Source: Bugula neritina
Taxonomy: Eukaryota; Bryozoa; Gymnolaemata; Cheilostomatida; Bugulidae
Assembly (NCBI GenBank): GCA_964035545.1
Contig: OZ037773.1
Span: 1,862,751 to 1,926,750 of the forward strand
Reading direction: 5' to 3'
Length of the DNA stretch: 64,000 bases
The notes beneath the pieces are model-generated. The model saw only the letters and a list, made by a program, of their open reading frames with translations. It did not search any database and was not told the origin of the DNA. Both the position numbers and the translations under genes were made by a program. Below are positions 37,701 through 45,700 of the stretch, one piece after another. Within the stretch, counting starts at the first letter, position 1. Each line of letters starts with the position of its first letter.

Positions 37701-40432
37701 TTATAGTTTATACCTGCCGTGTTTAGCTTTCACCTGCTACACTATGTTTTTATTCGACTCATTAGCTTTGCTATTTTCTGGGGTGGCAATCCTTCTAGCA
37801 GTGAGGGGATTGTACACCCCTGCCTGTCTGGCAAGGTAGAATTTTTACTCTACCTTGCCAAGTAACTCGGGTAACTTCTCAAAACATCCAGTATTTTCAT
37901 TTTATCTTCTCTCATCTCTAAAAGCATTTTCTGTTCAATTTGCTGCTTCTTTTATAGGTTTAATTTTTTTAGACATGCCATAGTAACTGCTAAAATCTAG
38001 GTATTTTACTCCTTTTCTAAACCAACAAGAAACTTTAATATTTTTCCCTTACATGACTAACACAAATACTTTAGTTTGGCTATGCTTGGTGATTTACATA
38101 GTGCAGCTCATTAGTGTGTGTCTAGTGCTGGCTACAAATATCTTCTCAGTCTTTCTGAAGTTACACAAGAGTTGAATCTATTCTAGAACACCCAGAGTGA
38201 TGAGCCTAGCCAAGGCCAGGAGACAGGCCGAAATTGAGATTTTTAAAATTGAGAGAGAAAGAGAGAACAGTTTGATCAAATCACAGACTGAGAAGTTTGA
38301 CCTTGACCTTGGTCACAGCGACACAGCGTCAGTCACTTCAATGAAGAGTGGTGGTACGGATTGAGTCCTTTACTTTATGTCTCTTCATATGACTGTGTTG
38401 TAGTGTCTTGTTTATTCTTTCTTTTTTACTCCTCAAAGTGTCACTGCCACTTTCTGCTCACAGTTGTTACGTTTTAGTGACTCCAGAAGTAACCACTCCT
38501 CGCCAGCACCTGCGCAGGTTGACAGACGAGAGAAAGAAGGTAGTGTCACACACTGTGAAGGGTGATGCAGGTGCTTTGCACACCAGAACGCCTCACCTGG
38601 TGCTCCATGACTGGACGTCAGGTATATGCCTTGTGATGTGAAGTTCATACAAGTGTAGGCAACTCCTCATGTTAATGCGTATCTTTATACTCTCTGCTTT
38701 GTATGATGTATGCAATGTGTTGTGTTCCTTACAGTTACATACCCCAACTCAAGAGCTAACAAAGCTACGAGTAACACTATCAGCAAAACTACTAGTCATG
38801 CGGCCAGTACCAGATACCCCGTGAGTACTAGCAGAGATGACGAGGCAATAGAAGCGTTGAGGAGACAACTTGAAAGGTACGGGTTCAATCTTCTGCAATA
38901 TGTCTTGAGCTTTGCTCTAGTCAAAGTTGTGAATCCTCAATCCAGCGTAAAAAATGGAGTTTCTATTGAATGATTTATTTTCCTTCATGTTTATTTCCCC
39001 ATTATTTATTGTGAGTATTCAGTGTAAATCTTCACTTCCTGTTGAGTCGTAACAAGTTGCTGACTCATCTCCTGCAGGTCTCAGTCATCTGCTCGTTACT
39101 CAACCTCTACTCACAATCCTGCCTCTGCCAGTCACCTGAGAATCAAGTCGTCCGAGGAGATCGAGAGACAGATTCAGGATGAACTTGATAAACTGAGTAC
39201 TGAGTTTAGCAGATCCCCTGTCAGCAGATTACCCGGCAGCAGGTTAGCCGGCAGCTACCAACTCCATGATGACAGCCACGACAGCGAGTAAGTGTGTATA
39301 AGCATGTGTAGGCTTCATTGTGTAGTCTAGGGGAGGTAACTCTATACTGCTTATAGCCACTTTTCACTCACGTCATCATCATTGTTTATCACAGAATGTG
39401 CTGCCATTGCAAGCAGACAGCACATTGTGGGAGACTCACTCTGGCAAAGAGAAGGTAACTCCTGCATGTCAATTCCCCATTTGGCCTGTACTTTCATTAC
39501 GTGTTTCCTTCACTGTTATACATGTGTTATACCTGTGTCACAGCTGTGTGTACTGTTATATCCGTGTATATTGTTATACATGTGTTATATTTGTGTGCGG
39601 GTTCCATCGTCAATCATGGTTTATATCTACTTGTTGTATTATTACATGATTATTAGATCTTTTCTGCATGTTTTTGTAAATTTCTTACTCTACGCCAATT
39701 CACCATCTATTATATTTATGTGTTTTCACCTTCCTATTTTCAATACATCTCTCTCACTCTGTCTCTCTCATCTCTCAGTCTCTCTCTCTCTTTTTCTCGC
39801 TCACTCTTTATCTATCTCTCTCTCCCTCCCTTTCTCCCATTCTCCTTTTGTATTGTTCATTCATTCTCTTTCTGTATTTTCATTCAGATACAACTAAGTA
39901 TATTGGCAGGTATCGTATAACCCTCTGTCCCATATGACATGTTCCTTTCTGTTCCAAGTAGTAGCTTAACTTGCACCACAGATCCATGCAGTCTGTGTTG
40001 ATATTTGTAGCAATATTAATAACCAATCAGGTGTTGCCTTTTATGTTGTCATAGCTACAAATGTCATTTCAACAGCCAATCATAGTTACCCCTTTATGTC
40101 CTTTGCTGCATAGCCCTACCTTTATAGCATTTGCTTATAGATATTGCTTTTTTTACACCCTTTCAGCCTAATGACTAAACACGGATAACTGTGCATGCAC
40201 TGACTCGGTCACTGTCTCATTTTGTAGTCTCTACAATTATGACACACCAAGTCTTAACCCAAGTTCTTCTCAGAGGGCAAGTCTCCTACATCCCAGCCGG
40301 GTTTACAGGGGCCTGGCAGAACCCACCTCATACAGTTACAGAAACAGTGGAGTTAGCTCTCTGGCTAAGACTATCTCGCAAATACAAAACTACAGAGCAT
40401 TCCCTCCTTACAGACGCGGAACCTTTTACTAA
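494..40432 (+). CDS. Giant 52-exon disordered/coiled-coil scaffold-like protein (5' end outside window)
   Basis: No family recognised. Exons: 494-584, 834-998, 2478-2626, 3070-3381, 3558-3733, 4001-4325, 4617-4774, 5533-5765, 7743-7931, 9016-9088, 9522-9652, 10088-10149, 10404-10509, 10794-10912, 12236-12381, 13630-13656 (or 17579-17605), 18921-18991, 19668-19812, 20040-20200, 20807-20962, 21156-21347, 21594-21926, 22082-22160, 22356-22628, 23561-23651, 23761-24139, 24539-24712, 24773-24964, 25365-25412, 25520-25660, 28350-28495, 28844-29659, 29920-29984, 30389-30435, 30529-30614, 30896-32123, 32294-32361, 32521-32709, 32938-33058, 33255-33651, 34065-34156, 34538-34607, 34720-34862, 36063-36181, 36399-36443, 37084-37499, 38187-38353, 38478-38621, 38735-38876, 39078-39287, 39395-39454, 40228-40432. 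All phases join and the total is 9,873 nt (3,290 aa plus stop TAA at 40430). The protein is Ser/Thr/Asp-rich with short charged coiled coils; no enzyme motif or membrane segment is visible. Single exons could be wrong or alternative. Confidence 0.82.
661..803. mobile_element. Fold-back MITE with about 41-bp inverted arms
   Basis: The arm at 666-707 (ATAAGCAGCTCTGATTTGGG and onward) is complementary to 759-799 (ending GAGCTGCTTAT) with a few mismatches, around a 51-base centre. It sits in intron 1 of the giant gene. No coding sequence. Family not assigned. Confidence 0.7.
1345..2365 (+). mobile_element. 5'-truncated non-LTR retrotransposon (LINE), 3' end of reverse transcriptase
   Basis: The sequence opens at the reverse transcriptase active-site motif LFADDTNLF (about 1350-1376). 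It continues through an open stretch to 1958 with typical C-terminal thumb features (FLGIIIDSHLSW, LTYCLESWG) and ends with a frame-shifted LWNKLPSSIR block near 2069-2100. A frameshift near 1925-1945 separates the two parts. The 3' UTR ends in an (AAAC)n-like tail at 2330-2358. The 5' part and endonuclease are missing, so the copy is dead. CR1/L2-like or Jockey-like, not resolved. It lies in intron 2 of the giant gene, same strand. Confidence 0.88.
2770..3058. repeat. 19-bp minisatellite touching the exon 4 acceptor
   Basis: Unit close to GTACAATGATGTGTTGACA, about 14 copies, ending 11 bases before exon 4. The usual pyrimidine tract is replaced by repeat sequence plus TTCTCTAG. Confidence 0.9.
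5533..12381 (+). CDS. Giant gene exons 8-15
   Basis: Exons 5533-5765, 7743-7931, 9016-9088, 9522-9652, 10088-10149, 10404-10509, 10794-10912 and 12236-12381. The exon 8 frame is not the long open frame of the following minisatellite; the right frame (containing ISDNPAYTESLTHSLDFSDS) exits in phase 1 and joins 7743. Exon 9 has a run of eight glycines after SSRDICSGG. Exon 15 is lysine-rich and helical (LTKKALKATQVKYRELEDAV). Its acceptor is a tandem NAGNAG site (AG at 12231-12232 and 12234-12235), so one Gln may be added or dropped without changing the frame. Function unknown. Confidence 0.8.
5766..7640. repeat. 27-bp minisatellite, about 69 copies, intron 8
   Basis: Unit ATATATAGTCAGTATACTGTGT with TGGTGA or TGTTGA variants. 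Two variant types alternate in higher-order blocks. Because 27 is a multiple of three, one frame stays open through the array and translates as EYIVSILC(V/G); that frame is not the exon 8 frame and is not a gene. Confidence 0.95.
7932..9015. repeat. Intron 9 with 28-bp minisatellite (about 8770-8880)
   Basis: Four copies of GGCTATGAGGTTTGGGCTAT plus GGGGCTAA. From 7932 to 8700 I see no feature beyond short repeats of GTGTGAGCACGTA near 8702-8730. Confidence 0.75.
9105..9440. repeat. Degenerate 12-16-bp TGTTAGTGTATATA repeat, intron 10
   Basis: Variants of TATATGTTAGTG and GATATGTCAGTG, ending in (TG)n and (TA)n runs. Confidence 0.85.
9690..9975. repeat. G-rich 18-bp minisatellite, intron 11
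   Basis: Repeats of GGTGTTGGGGGTAGA with variants. Many GGG/GGGG runs lie on the plus strand, far above the local base composition. Confidence 0.88.
10985..12170. repeat. 19-bp minisatellite, about 62 copies, intron 14
   Basis: Unit ACTCTACTACTCACATGTC. All three frames read as repeated peptide with few stops because 19 bp rotates the frame; overlapping open frames are artefacts. Confidence 0.95.
12382..13629. repeat. Intron 15 with 32-bp minisatellite (about 13060-13320)
   Basis: About eight copies of a 32-bp unit starting GATGTGACATTTGTCACTAG. From 12382 to 13050 nothing further is seen. Confidence 0.85.
13630..13656 (+). CDS. 27-nt basic microexon 16a of the giant gene
   Basis: A 27-nt exon between a good acceptor (TTCTCACAG) and a strong donor (GTGAGT). 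It enters in phase 2 and leaves in phase 2, joining exons 15 and 17 exactly. It encodes a run of Lys and Arg (KKRSRRKK) that could be a nuclear localisation or acidic-partner binding patch. A near copy of identical length lies at 17579-17605, so this may be one of two alternative microexons. Confidence 0.65.
13765..14150. repeat. 40-bp AT-rich minisatellite
   Basis: About 9.5 copies built on TATACTGTATAATATACTAG plus TATATACAGAGTATGTGTTA. Confidence 0.93.
14845..16022. repeat. Self-complementary AT satellite
   Basis: About 1.2 kb made of TATACTG, TATACTA and their complements in nested higher-order blocks; almost every segment can pair with its neighbour. From 14160 to 14840 and from 16030 to 17570 nothing coding was seen; 17331-17520 is noticeably more GC-rich than its surroundings but has no recognised content. 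Confidence 0.9.
17579..17605 (+). CDS. 27-nt basic microexon 16b, possible alternative to 16a
   Basis: Same length and phase as 13630-13656, with 20 of 27 bases identical. It is preceded by CTCCCAGCAG and encodes RKRKRRKI. The donor is the weak sequence GTTGTA, so use may be rare or the copy may be dying. Nothing else coding is seen in the surrounding 4-kb stretch. Either microexon keeps the frame into 18921; whether one, both or neither is used cannot be read from DNA. Confidence 0.4.
17606..18920. repeat. Rest of intron 16, with 27-bp repeat at 18715-18895
   Basis: Five or so copies of ACAACATGTATTAGTACATG plus TAATTAT, which contain the inner palindrome ACATGTATTAGTACATGT. Nothing recognised from 17606 to 18700. 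Confidence 0.8.
18921..22160 (+). CDS. Giant gene exons 17-23
   Basis: Exons 18921-18991, 19668-19812, 20040-20200, 20807-20962, 21156-21347, 21594-21926 and 22082-22160. Exon 18 is basic (RLDRRKRRISSTLKAANK). Exon 19 holds a short charged helix (QRQAEELFRLREEFMDAKF). Exon 20 must be read in the frame LNLDIHRLSSTPVDVWSSV; the other two frames stop. Exon 22 is 333 nt of acidic Ser/Thr-rich sequence. No domain is recognised; the fit of all phases is the main support. Confidence 0.78.
19212..19418 (-). mobile_element. tRNA-Thr-like SINE, copy A
   Basis: Read on the minus strand it starts GGGAGCAG, with an A-box-like TGGTCCAGGA and a B-box-like GGGTTGAACCCC, then the shared body (GTGATGCTAG, TAATTGCTCCTGTGCC) and ends TATAAACTTGCC. 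Its 3' end is duplicated by a 60-bp tandem copy at about 19107-19211. Intron 17 of the giant gene. Confidence 0.75.
19430..19645. repeat. AT repeat TATTACTATATAGTATGG, intron 17
   Basis: Short variants of TATTACTATATTACTGTAT between SINE copy A and exon 18. Confidence 0.8.
20203..20800. repeat. 12-bp minisatellite with terminal inverted stretch, intron 19
   Basis: About 27 pure copies of ACTATACTCTGT, then degenerate copies. At about 20518-20546 the array inverts (ACTATACTCTGT, ACTAT, ACAGAGTATAGT), a clean hairpin. Confidence 0.93.
22356..22628 (+). CDS. Giant gene exon 24: candidate PKA-RII anchoring helix
   Basis: A 273-nt exon following the CTGTCTAG acceptor, in phase with exon 23. It begins with a twice-repeated block ending in VTCQL, about 20 residues long, then an amphipathic helix AQLLVDEVLKKS at 22498-22533. 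This fits the published RII-binding pattern of A-kinase anchoring proteins (hydrophobic or small residues at positions 1, 4, 5, 8, 9 and 12) at every position, with acidic and Lys residues on the other face. The motif fit is seen directly; binding is inference, since such short patterns also occur by chance. Confidence 0.75.
22629..23560. repeat. Intron 24 with short repeat at 23205-23330
   Basis: About five copies of GAGTGACTGTGTAGTAA-type units. Apart from the possible 12-nt microexon, nothing else was found. Confidence 0.7.
22940..22951 (+). CDS. Possible 12-nt microexon of the giant gene
   Basis: Twelve nt between an acceptor (ACATTGTAG) and a donor (GTATGA), phase 2 in and phase 2 out, adding S-V-K-K-R between exons 24 and 25. 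Its phase agrees with both neighbours, which also join without it. The site is short enough to arise by chance; it is listed as a candidate only and is not counted in the 52 exons. Confidence 0.25.
23561..25660 (+). CDS. Giant gene exons 25-30
   Basis: Exons 23561-23651, 23761-24139, 24539-24712, 24773-24964, 25365-25412 and 25520-25660. Exon 26 reads through its donor at 24139 into a 24-bp intronic repeat without meeting a stop for about 250 bases, so intron retention would add repeat-encoded residues. Exon 27 leaves by G followed by GTGTGT at 24712; unspliced it would stop at 24739. Exon 30 has a proline run (DTPPPPSDSE). Composition stays acidic and Ser-rich; no domain recognised. Confidence 0.77.
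24160..24480. repeat. 24-bp minisatellite, intron 26
   Basis: About 13 copies of CTGCAGTTACTCTACAGAGT plus GAAT. Each unit contains a pyrimidine-rich CTCTACAG, which looks like a splice acceptor, and the frame continues open from exon 26. Confidence 0.92.
25044..25246 (-). mobile_element. tRNA-Thr-like SINE, copy B (diverged)
   Basis: An older copy: on the minus strand AGCAGCCCTAGTATAATC, then the B-box-like GGGTTCGAATCCC, TAATTACTCTTGTGCC and a body ending ATCAGGGATTCTCACAGC. Several indels compared with copies C and D. Intron 28 of the giant gene. Confidence 0.65.
25735..28330. repeat. 2.6-kb AT satellite, intron 30 (16-bp unit)
   Basis: It begins with GTATAGTGTAGATGTATAGT-type units to about 26040, then a 16-bp unit TATAGTATATAAAGTA in well over 100 copies with larger duplicated blocks (for example 26815-27120 against 27275-27540). 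Minus-strand open frames up to 400 codons are repeat artefacts (period 16 residues = 3 units). Confidence 0.95.
28350..30614 (+). CDS. Giant gene exons 31-35, with a short coding repeat
   Basis: Exons 28350-28495, 28844-29659, 29920-29984, 30389-30435 and 30529-30614. Exon 31 starts only about 20 bases after a 2.3-kb AT satellite and lacks a normal polypyrimidine tract (acceptor TATGATGCAG). Exon 32 is 816 nt and includes three tandem copies of SRTHGDP(V/D) at 29333-29404, a 24-bp repeat kept in frame. The segment is Ser/Thr/Pro-rich and probably disordered. Confidence 0.8.
29660..30388. repeat. Introns 32-33; palindromic 24-bp repeat at 30010-30380
   Basis: ATATATTACTGTAATATATC plus TACGT units that are themselves near-palindromes, with a GCGTGCGTGCGCGCACGTGC alternating purine-pyrimidine patch at 30251-30270. 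Confidence 0.85.
30896..32123 (+). CDS. Giant gene exon 36: largest exon, with TERGDNI repeat and QT motifs
   Basis: A 1,228-nt exon (phase 0 in, phase 1 out). Fifteen tandem copies of a 7-residue unit, mostly TERGDNI or TERGDNA, fill 31250-31564. Both strands are open across the repeat; the plus frame is real because it continues into the flanking exon sequence and splices in phase. Near the end are VQTD, ATQTD (TQT at 31964-31972) and ASQTD, matching the [S/T/V]QT core of LC8 ligands. Low complexity; no globular domain. Confidence 0.85.
32294..34862 (+). CDS. Giant gene exons 37-43
   Basis: Exons 32294-32361, 32521-32709, 32938-33058, 33255-33651, 34065-34156, 34538-34607 and 34720-34862. 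Exon 39 has TATQTT (TQT at 32965-32973). Exon 40 opens with a Leu/Ile heptad helix (IELDQIDRLIKRAEELRL), a likely short coiled coil, then an Ala/Ser-rich tail. Exon 43 carries EQTDVDLDELDRLRKERL, another short acidic/basic helix. All introns except short ones contain tandem repeats. Confidence 0.82.
32775..32930. repeat. 44-bp repeat, three copies, intron 38
   Basis: Units begin GTGCATTCTATACACTGT and end CTTATTCTTACA; the last copy runs into the exon 39 acceptor. Confidence 0.85.
33895..34500. repeat. ACTC-type repeats in introns 40 and 41
   Basis: 33900-34030 is (ACTCACTC)n with CT runs; 34165-34500 is about 20 copies of a 15-16-bp CACACTCAGTATCACT unit. Exon 41 (34065-34156) sits between them. 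Confidence 0.88.
34948..36062. repeat. Intron 43 with 31-bp repeat at 34948-35160
   Basis: About six copies of CATATATGACAATCTGCTGT plus AATATATCTGC. From 35162 to 35776 nothing was seen; 35777 is the possible alternative first exon. Confidence 0.85.
35777..35792 (+). promoter_or_regulatory. Possible alternative first coding exon (short isoform start)
   Basis: In the 1.2-kb intron before exon 44, ATG at 35777 encodes M-T-L-Y-G and meets a perfect donor (G followed by GTAAGT) in phase 1, the phase needed by 36063-36181. The joined product of exons 44-52 would be 507 residues (MTLYGGMWMELAEAQLN at its start). No TATA box was identified. The intron lacks the usual tandem repeat in its 3' half, which fits a second promoter but does not prove it. 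Confidence 0.4.
36063..40432 (+). CDS. Giant gene exons 44-52 and stop
   Basis: Exons 36063-36181, 36399-36443, 37084-37499, 38187-38353, 38478-38621, 38735-38876, 39078-39287, 39395-39454 and 40228-40432. Exon 46 starts with a strong heptad helix (LEESKKKIEQRIELLEAKVA) followed by Ser/Arg/Gly-rich sequence; if its donor at 37500 is skipped, an alternative C-terminus ends at 37554. Exons 47, 49 and 50 carry more charged helices (KARRQAEIEIFKIERERE; EIERQIQDELDKLSTEFS). Exon 51 (60 nt) is the least certain: its phase fits, but the peptide is Cys-rich and odd. The C-terminus ends PPYRRGTFY. Confidence 0.8.
36444..37083. repeat. Intron 45 with 33-bp repeat at 36700-36795
   Basis: Three copies of GATTACATCATCTGCTCCAA plus TCAGCTGCAT. 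The rest of the intron has no recognised content. Confidence 0.75.
37500..38186. other. Intron 46
   Basis: About 690 bases with one strong hairpin (listed separately) and no tandem array. Nothing else recognised. Confidence 0.6.
37829..37860. repeat. 12-bp perfect hairpin in intron 46
   Basis: TGGCAAGGTAGA, an 8-base loop, then TCTACCTTGCCA. Intronic; role unknown. Confidence 0.85.
39455..40227. other. Intron 51
   Basis: Contains TGTGTTATA-type short repeats (39515-39595) and a CT-rich tract CTCTCTCTCAC/TCTCCC at 39745-39850. No coding sequence seen. Confidence 0.6.
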
Positions 40433-42724
40433 TTTTAGTCAACATGAAAACAATTTTAAACATCTAGTGATTTAGTGATAGAAGTCATTAGCTGGCATGA
40501 TTTGCACAGCATTTCAAAGTTCTATTAACCTCTAGATTTTAAAGAGATTTGTTTTGTGTTTTTTTCAGTGGTCTGTGTTTACTGCGTTGCTAGTCGTTGG
40601 TACAGTTTCAGTCGGAAACTAACAACGAGTAGTCATTCACCATAGCCGTGGTAATACTCTCTGTCATTTACTGGTAGTCATAAGTTTTCAGTAGTTAGTA
40701 GAGAACTTTACTTATTCTAGTGTATCTGTCACTCGCTCATTAACAGTCATTGTAGTAGTGTGCCTTCTTGAGTCACAATGTTTCTATGCAGATGTCGCAG
40801 GACCACACAATATACTGGGCCATACTGGTATACACAGGTCCTTAAAGGTCTATACTGGCCTATACTAATGCTTAAATATCGAACTTTAGATGTTTGTTTG
40901 ATTTCAATTGATTATTTTATTTCTTATATAAGCCCTAGTTTTGAAAATTGTGTGTAATTTAACGGCTTCAAATGTGTGTATATTTTTATATATTTATAAC
41001 TAAACTTATGGTTAGATTTTTCGAAATTGTCCGTTTCCTTACCAAAATTCCAATTTAATGTCTTTTTATGCTAGAATCCGTCCAACTGCTTTAATTCCAG
41101 TTCCAGCAGAACATATTTTTGTTTCTGGACTCAAATATTGAATTTAATTTTTTCATTATATTTATTTATTTACAAAATAAAATTGCATTTTGATATTCAA
41201 GACCTTGGGGTTTGAGTTTGTGGCATTTTCCTAGCTTGTTTATGAATTTTGAAAAGGCTTATTGCGAGCCTATACCATATTGCCCAGCCTGAAGTTGTCC
41301 CTCGGTGTTGCTTCATGAGAATAAAATCATTCACATTTAATTTATGAAACTGATTCAGCAGTCACTACTGAAAATATACAATAGTATCGGTATGGTACCT
41401 AAAGTAGATTTCACTGTATATCATGACTTGGTCTGTCCTACTCCCTGGTTCAGTCTGGAACCACTCCTCACTGGACCCACTCCTAACTAGTCCAATCCAG
41501 TATCGCTCCTCACTGGTTCGACCCAGTATCGTTCCTCACTGGTCCCACTCCTAACTGGTCCAGTTTGGTCTCACTCCCAATTGGTCTAGTCTGGTCTGAC
41601 CCCTAACTGGTCTAGTTTGGTACTCACTAGTCCAGTCGGGTACCACTCCTCATTGGTGCAGGAGATGTGGTTCTACTCACCACCAGTTGAAGTCTGAGGC
41701 AATCGGCTCAGCTCTCCAGCTGAGGTTGTGTCCAGACTCCAGATTACATTCATTTCTGCCCGTTACATTTAATGTGAATCTCTTAATTTCTTGCTGCAAC
41801 TTACAAGTTATGCTGAAAGTAGATCACTGCTTCAACTACTTTGTCAGAAAATAAAAATTTTGATGAAGCAAAATGACTAACAGTTCCACTTGAACTGGAA
41901 TTTGAAAACATCAAGGTAACCTCCTTGTTTACTCAATAGGTTTATAAAATATTTGCATTTACAAAATTGAGTAACAAGTGTATATTGAAATGTAATATAA
42001 ACTCCAGTCTGTGTGTGACCTGTCTAATATACTCGTAATACATGTTTCAAGGTGCACTTTTACTAGTCTAATTTACCCAGTTGAGAATATCAAAACATTT
42101 TATAGGCATTAGTAGTTAGTAACTTAATTCAGTTGGAAATTTTTTTCTGTACTTACAGCAATGTGCAGAGCTGCAATAAACTGCCAATAAACTTCCAATT
42201 GCTCGTAGAGCAAGCATTGCCTATAGCCCTAGTCAGCATCAACTCATGCCTGTTATAAATTGCCTACTACTGCACTTCACACTAAATTATCATAACGTTT
42301 ACTTTATAGTACTAAATTCTGATGAGGAAAGTAATCTATCAATCGGAGTTTATATATCATTTATATAGGAAATATTTTAAAATAAACATCTAAGTCATGC
42401 ATTACAATATATATAACTATAAAAAATAGGGTAAACGTTTGCAGGCGATTGCGGGGGGGGGGGGGGATTGTCAAACATTTAAGATAAAACCATAACAAAA
42501 GCACCATAAAAAGTAGAAGAAAAACGCCAATACTTATTGGAAGTAGAAGCCCAGTTCATTAAAACATCAAACATCATCAAAATAGAATTAAGTAGAGGTT
42601 TTCATCTGTAAAAGTAATACGAGACTAGTGTTTACTGGCTCTGCCCAGCTGAGCATAAACTTCCTGTTTTCATGTCAGGATAAATAGAGCTGGTGATGAG
42701 CTGATTGACTTAGTCGGAGTTGTC
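40433..42724. other. Convergent intergenic region with 3' UTRs
   Basis: No coding sequence seen. It holds the 3' UTR of the giant gene and, read on the other strand, that of the LIM gene. A degenerate Thr/Leu-looking repeat built on ACTGGTCCAGT and CACTCCT lies at 41420-41665, and a G run of about 14 at 42455-42468. The rest is plain AT-rich sequence. Confidence 0.6.
41161..41181. terminator. Opposed polyadenylation hexamers for the giant gene and LIM gene
   Basis: AATAAA at 41176-41181 on the plus strand lies 744 bases after the giant gene stop. TTTATT at 41161-41166 (AATAAA on the minus strand) is about 1.56 kb after the LIM stop. A further plus-strand AATAAA is at 41320-41325. Hexamers are common in AT-rich DNA, so use is inferred. 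Confidence 0.35.
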
Positions 42725-45700
42725 CTACATGTCGGTGATGGCAAGAGGGGAGGAGGAGCCATCTGACGTTACGCTACTTCGCTGTCTCGCAGAGTGGCAG
42801 CGACAACAGTAAAGGTGACCGTCAATAGGAAAGCAGCCGTTATCCGCTACCTCAGTCGACATTACGACACCGCAGTTCTGTAATGTAGAGTTAATATTAT
42901 CATAGGACAGTTCTGTAATGTAGAGTCAGTATTATCATAGCACAGTTCTGCAATGTAGAGTTAGTATTATTATACCACAATTCACAATGCAATGACAGCA
43001 GATTGTACAGTTTTTGCTGTAACAACTAGCGTCTAAAGTAGCTACTGTAACACCACACCTCACATTTATAACAGGTCACGTGGAAGTTTCTGTCCAATGC
43101 CACGACTCTTACAGTCTCCACTCCATTGCCATCTGGCAAGATGGGCTGTCTGCATACACTACATCTGGGAGCATACTTCCTGTAACCATAGTAACATTTA
43201 TACTTCCTGTAACCATAGTAACATTTATACTTCATGTAACCATACTAACAGACACTACCTATAACCAAATGAGCACAATATCTCGTAACATATATACTTC
43301 CTGCAACTATAGCAACATATACGCTTCCTTTGACCATAGCAATATACATACAATCGGTATTTTTATAATGCAATAGCAAACAGTGTACAGTTGAAGTGTA
43401 GAATAGAGTTATCAGCCCCTACATGTGGAAGTCCTCAACGCAATGAATCTTGTTGTGAGAGTCGACTGTGAAGGGGATACCATCCAAACTCTTGTTACAG
43501 TGACAGCAAGTGAAACACTCTGGGTGGTAGACTTTGCCTACATAATAGTCAGTCAGATTGAAACAATGTAAGACAACTTCTAATATTCTCTCAACGTGAT
43601 GACGTCATACCTGTAGCTCTCAGGATCCTCTCAGTCACAGGTAACCAACACTCCTGGCACTTCTCCAACGTGTTCACATGACAACCTTCACACAGCACCT
43701 TCTCCTCAACAGCATAGAAAGAGTGGCCAGTCAGCTGTCGGTCTGCAGCAGACATCATTGAGGTATATTACAGACATCATTGAGGTATATTACAGACATC
43801 ATTGAGGTATATTATACACATCATTGAGGTATATTATACACATCATTGAGGTACATTATAGAAATCGTTGGGGTATATTATACACATCATTGGGGTATAT
43901 TATAGACATCATTGAGGTATGTTACAGACATCATTGAGGTATGTTATACACATCATTGAGGTATATTATAGACATCATTGAGGTCTGTTATACACATCAT
44001 TGAGGTATATTATAGACATCATCGAGGTATGTTACAGACATCATTGGGGTATATTATAGACATCGTTGAGGTATATTATAGACATCATTAGGGTATAATA
44101 TATTATATACTACATTAACTACATACTATACACTGTGTACTACATGCTGTACACTGTGTACTACATACTATACACTGTGTACTACATACTATACACTGTG
44201 TACTACATACTATACACTGTGTACTACATACTATACACTGTGTACTACATACTATACACTGTGTACTACATACTATACACTGTGTACTACATACTATACA
44301 CTGTGTACTACATGCTGTACACTGTGTACTACATACTATACACTGTGTACTACATGCTATACACTGTGTACTACATGCTATACACTGTGTACTACATGCT
44401 GTACACTGTGTACTACATACTATACACTGTGTACTACATACTATACACTGTGTACTACATGCTGTACACTGTGTACTACATGCTATACACTGTGTACTAC
44501 ATGCTATACACTGTGTACTACATGCTATACACTGTGTACTACATGCTATACACTGTGTACTACATGCTCTATTCATATATCTTACGAGTACTTAAGATGT
44601 CCTGTTTACACATTATAATTAATACTACCTTTCACATTCATTCATTTATTTGTTCACTCCCTTTCACTCACTCAATCACTCTCTCACACTCACTCGCTCA
44701 CTCATTCACTCACCCACCCACCCACCCACTCGCTCACTCACTCACTCATTCACTCACTCAATCTTCCACCTACCAATCCATTAACTCACTCACATATTCA
44801 TCAGTATTAAGCATAAGCAAGCTTTAAATGAACTGGTGAACTCACTACAGGATTCACATGTAAAACATGCACTGTGGTAAAATCTATCCATAGCAGTACA
44901 GCCATCTTCCGACCTTTTAATAATATTCTGACATCGACTGCATACTCCTACACCAATCAGAAATCAGATAACAAAATGATGTAGAAGCATTCGGGTTAAT
45001 TGAAGTCATAAAATATTACAACGACTCAAGTTTAACTTCTTTATTACGTTGTCTCAGCATAAAATGGCTCTTCTAATCAAGAAAGCACAATTACAAAATT
45101 TCAATAATTGATTCATTAAAAACCCACAAAGATTTTAAACCCACCGGTGAACTCTGGTTCCGTTGAAGCCTGCTGCATATTCAACAGCAGCTTGGAGGTC
45201 AACACTTCCAGTTCCTTTTCCTGTGCAGACGTCGAAGGTTTCTGATCAGTTGATGAATTTGATCCATTGTTTTGTAGACCTGAGTGAATACAAGCAACCT
45301 GTTAATTAACTTCTGCTTAAATAATCTAACCACTTGATACAAAAGCTCTTGCAAGTTTAGAGTCGCTATCCCTGTGAGAAAACCCTGATAGAAGGGGTTT
45401 TTACTAAATTGAGCCAAGAACTTATTCAGATGAGGCACAGGAGCAATTATGACTGCATGCTTTTTCTAACATCACCAATGGCCTTTGTCTGGGCTCGAAA
45501 CCATGACTCCGTGTTTACTAGGCAAACGCTCTAACCCCTAGACCACGGCTGCTCCCTAACGTAACCACTTGACATTAAACATAATTCACATGCAAGAAGT
45601 CAATGAAAAAATATAATAATGAAATTTATTAACATAAACAAAGAATTAAAAAGCAGTCGCAACATGCCAGTTTAAACTGAACCCAAGTAGTCAAGCATGT

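Noticed and set aside
43750-44100. CRISPR-like array (22-bp repeats)
   Set aside because: Units are contiguous without spacers; an ordinary minisatellite in an animal intron.
44115-44827. Frames of CSTQCIA and YYILYTV repeats
   Set aside because: 21-bp intronic array of the LIM gene.
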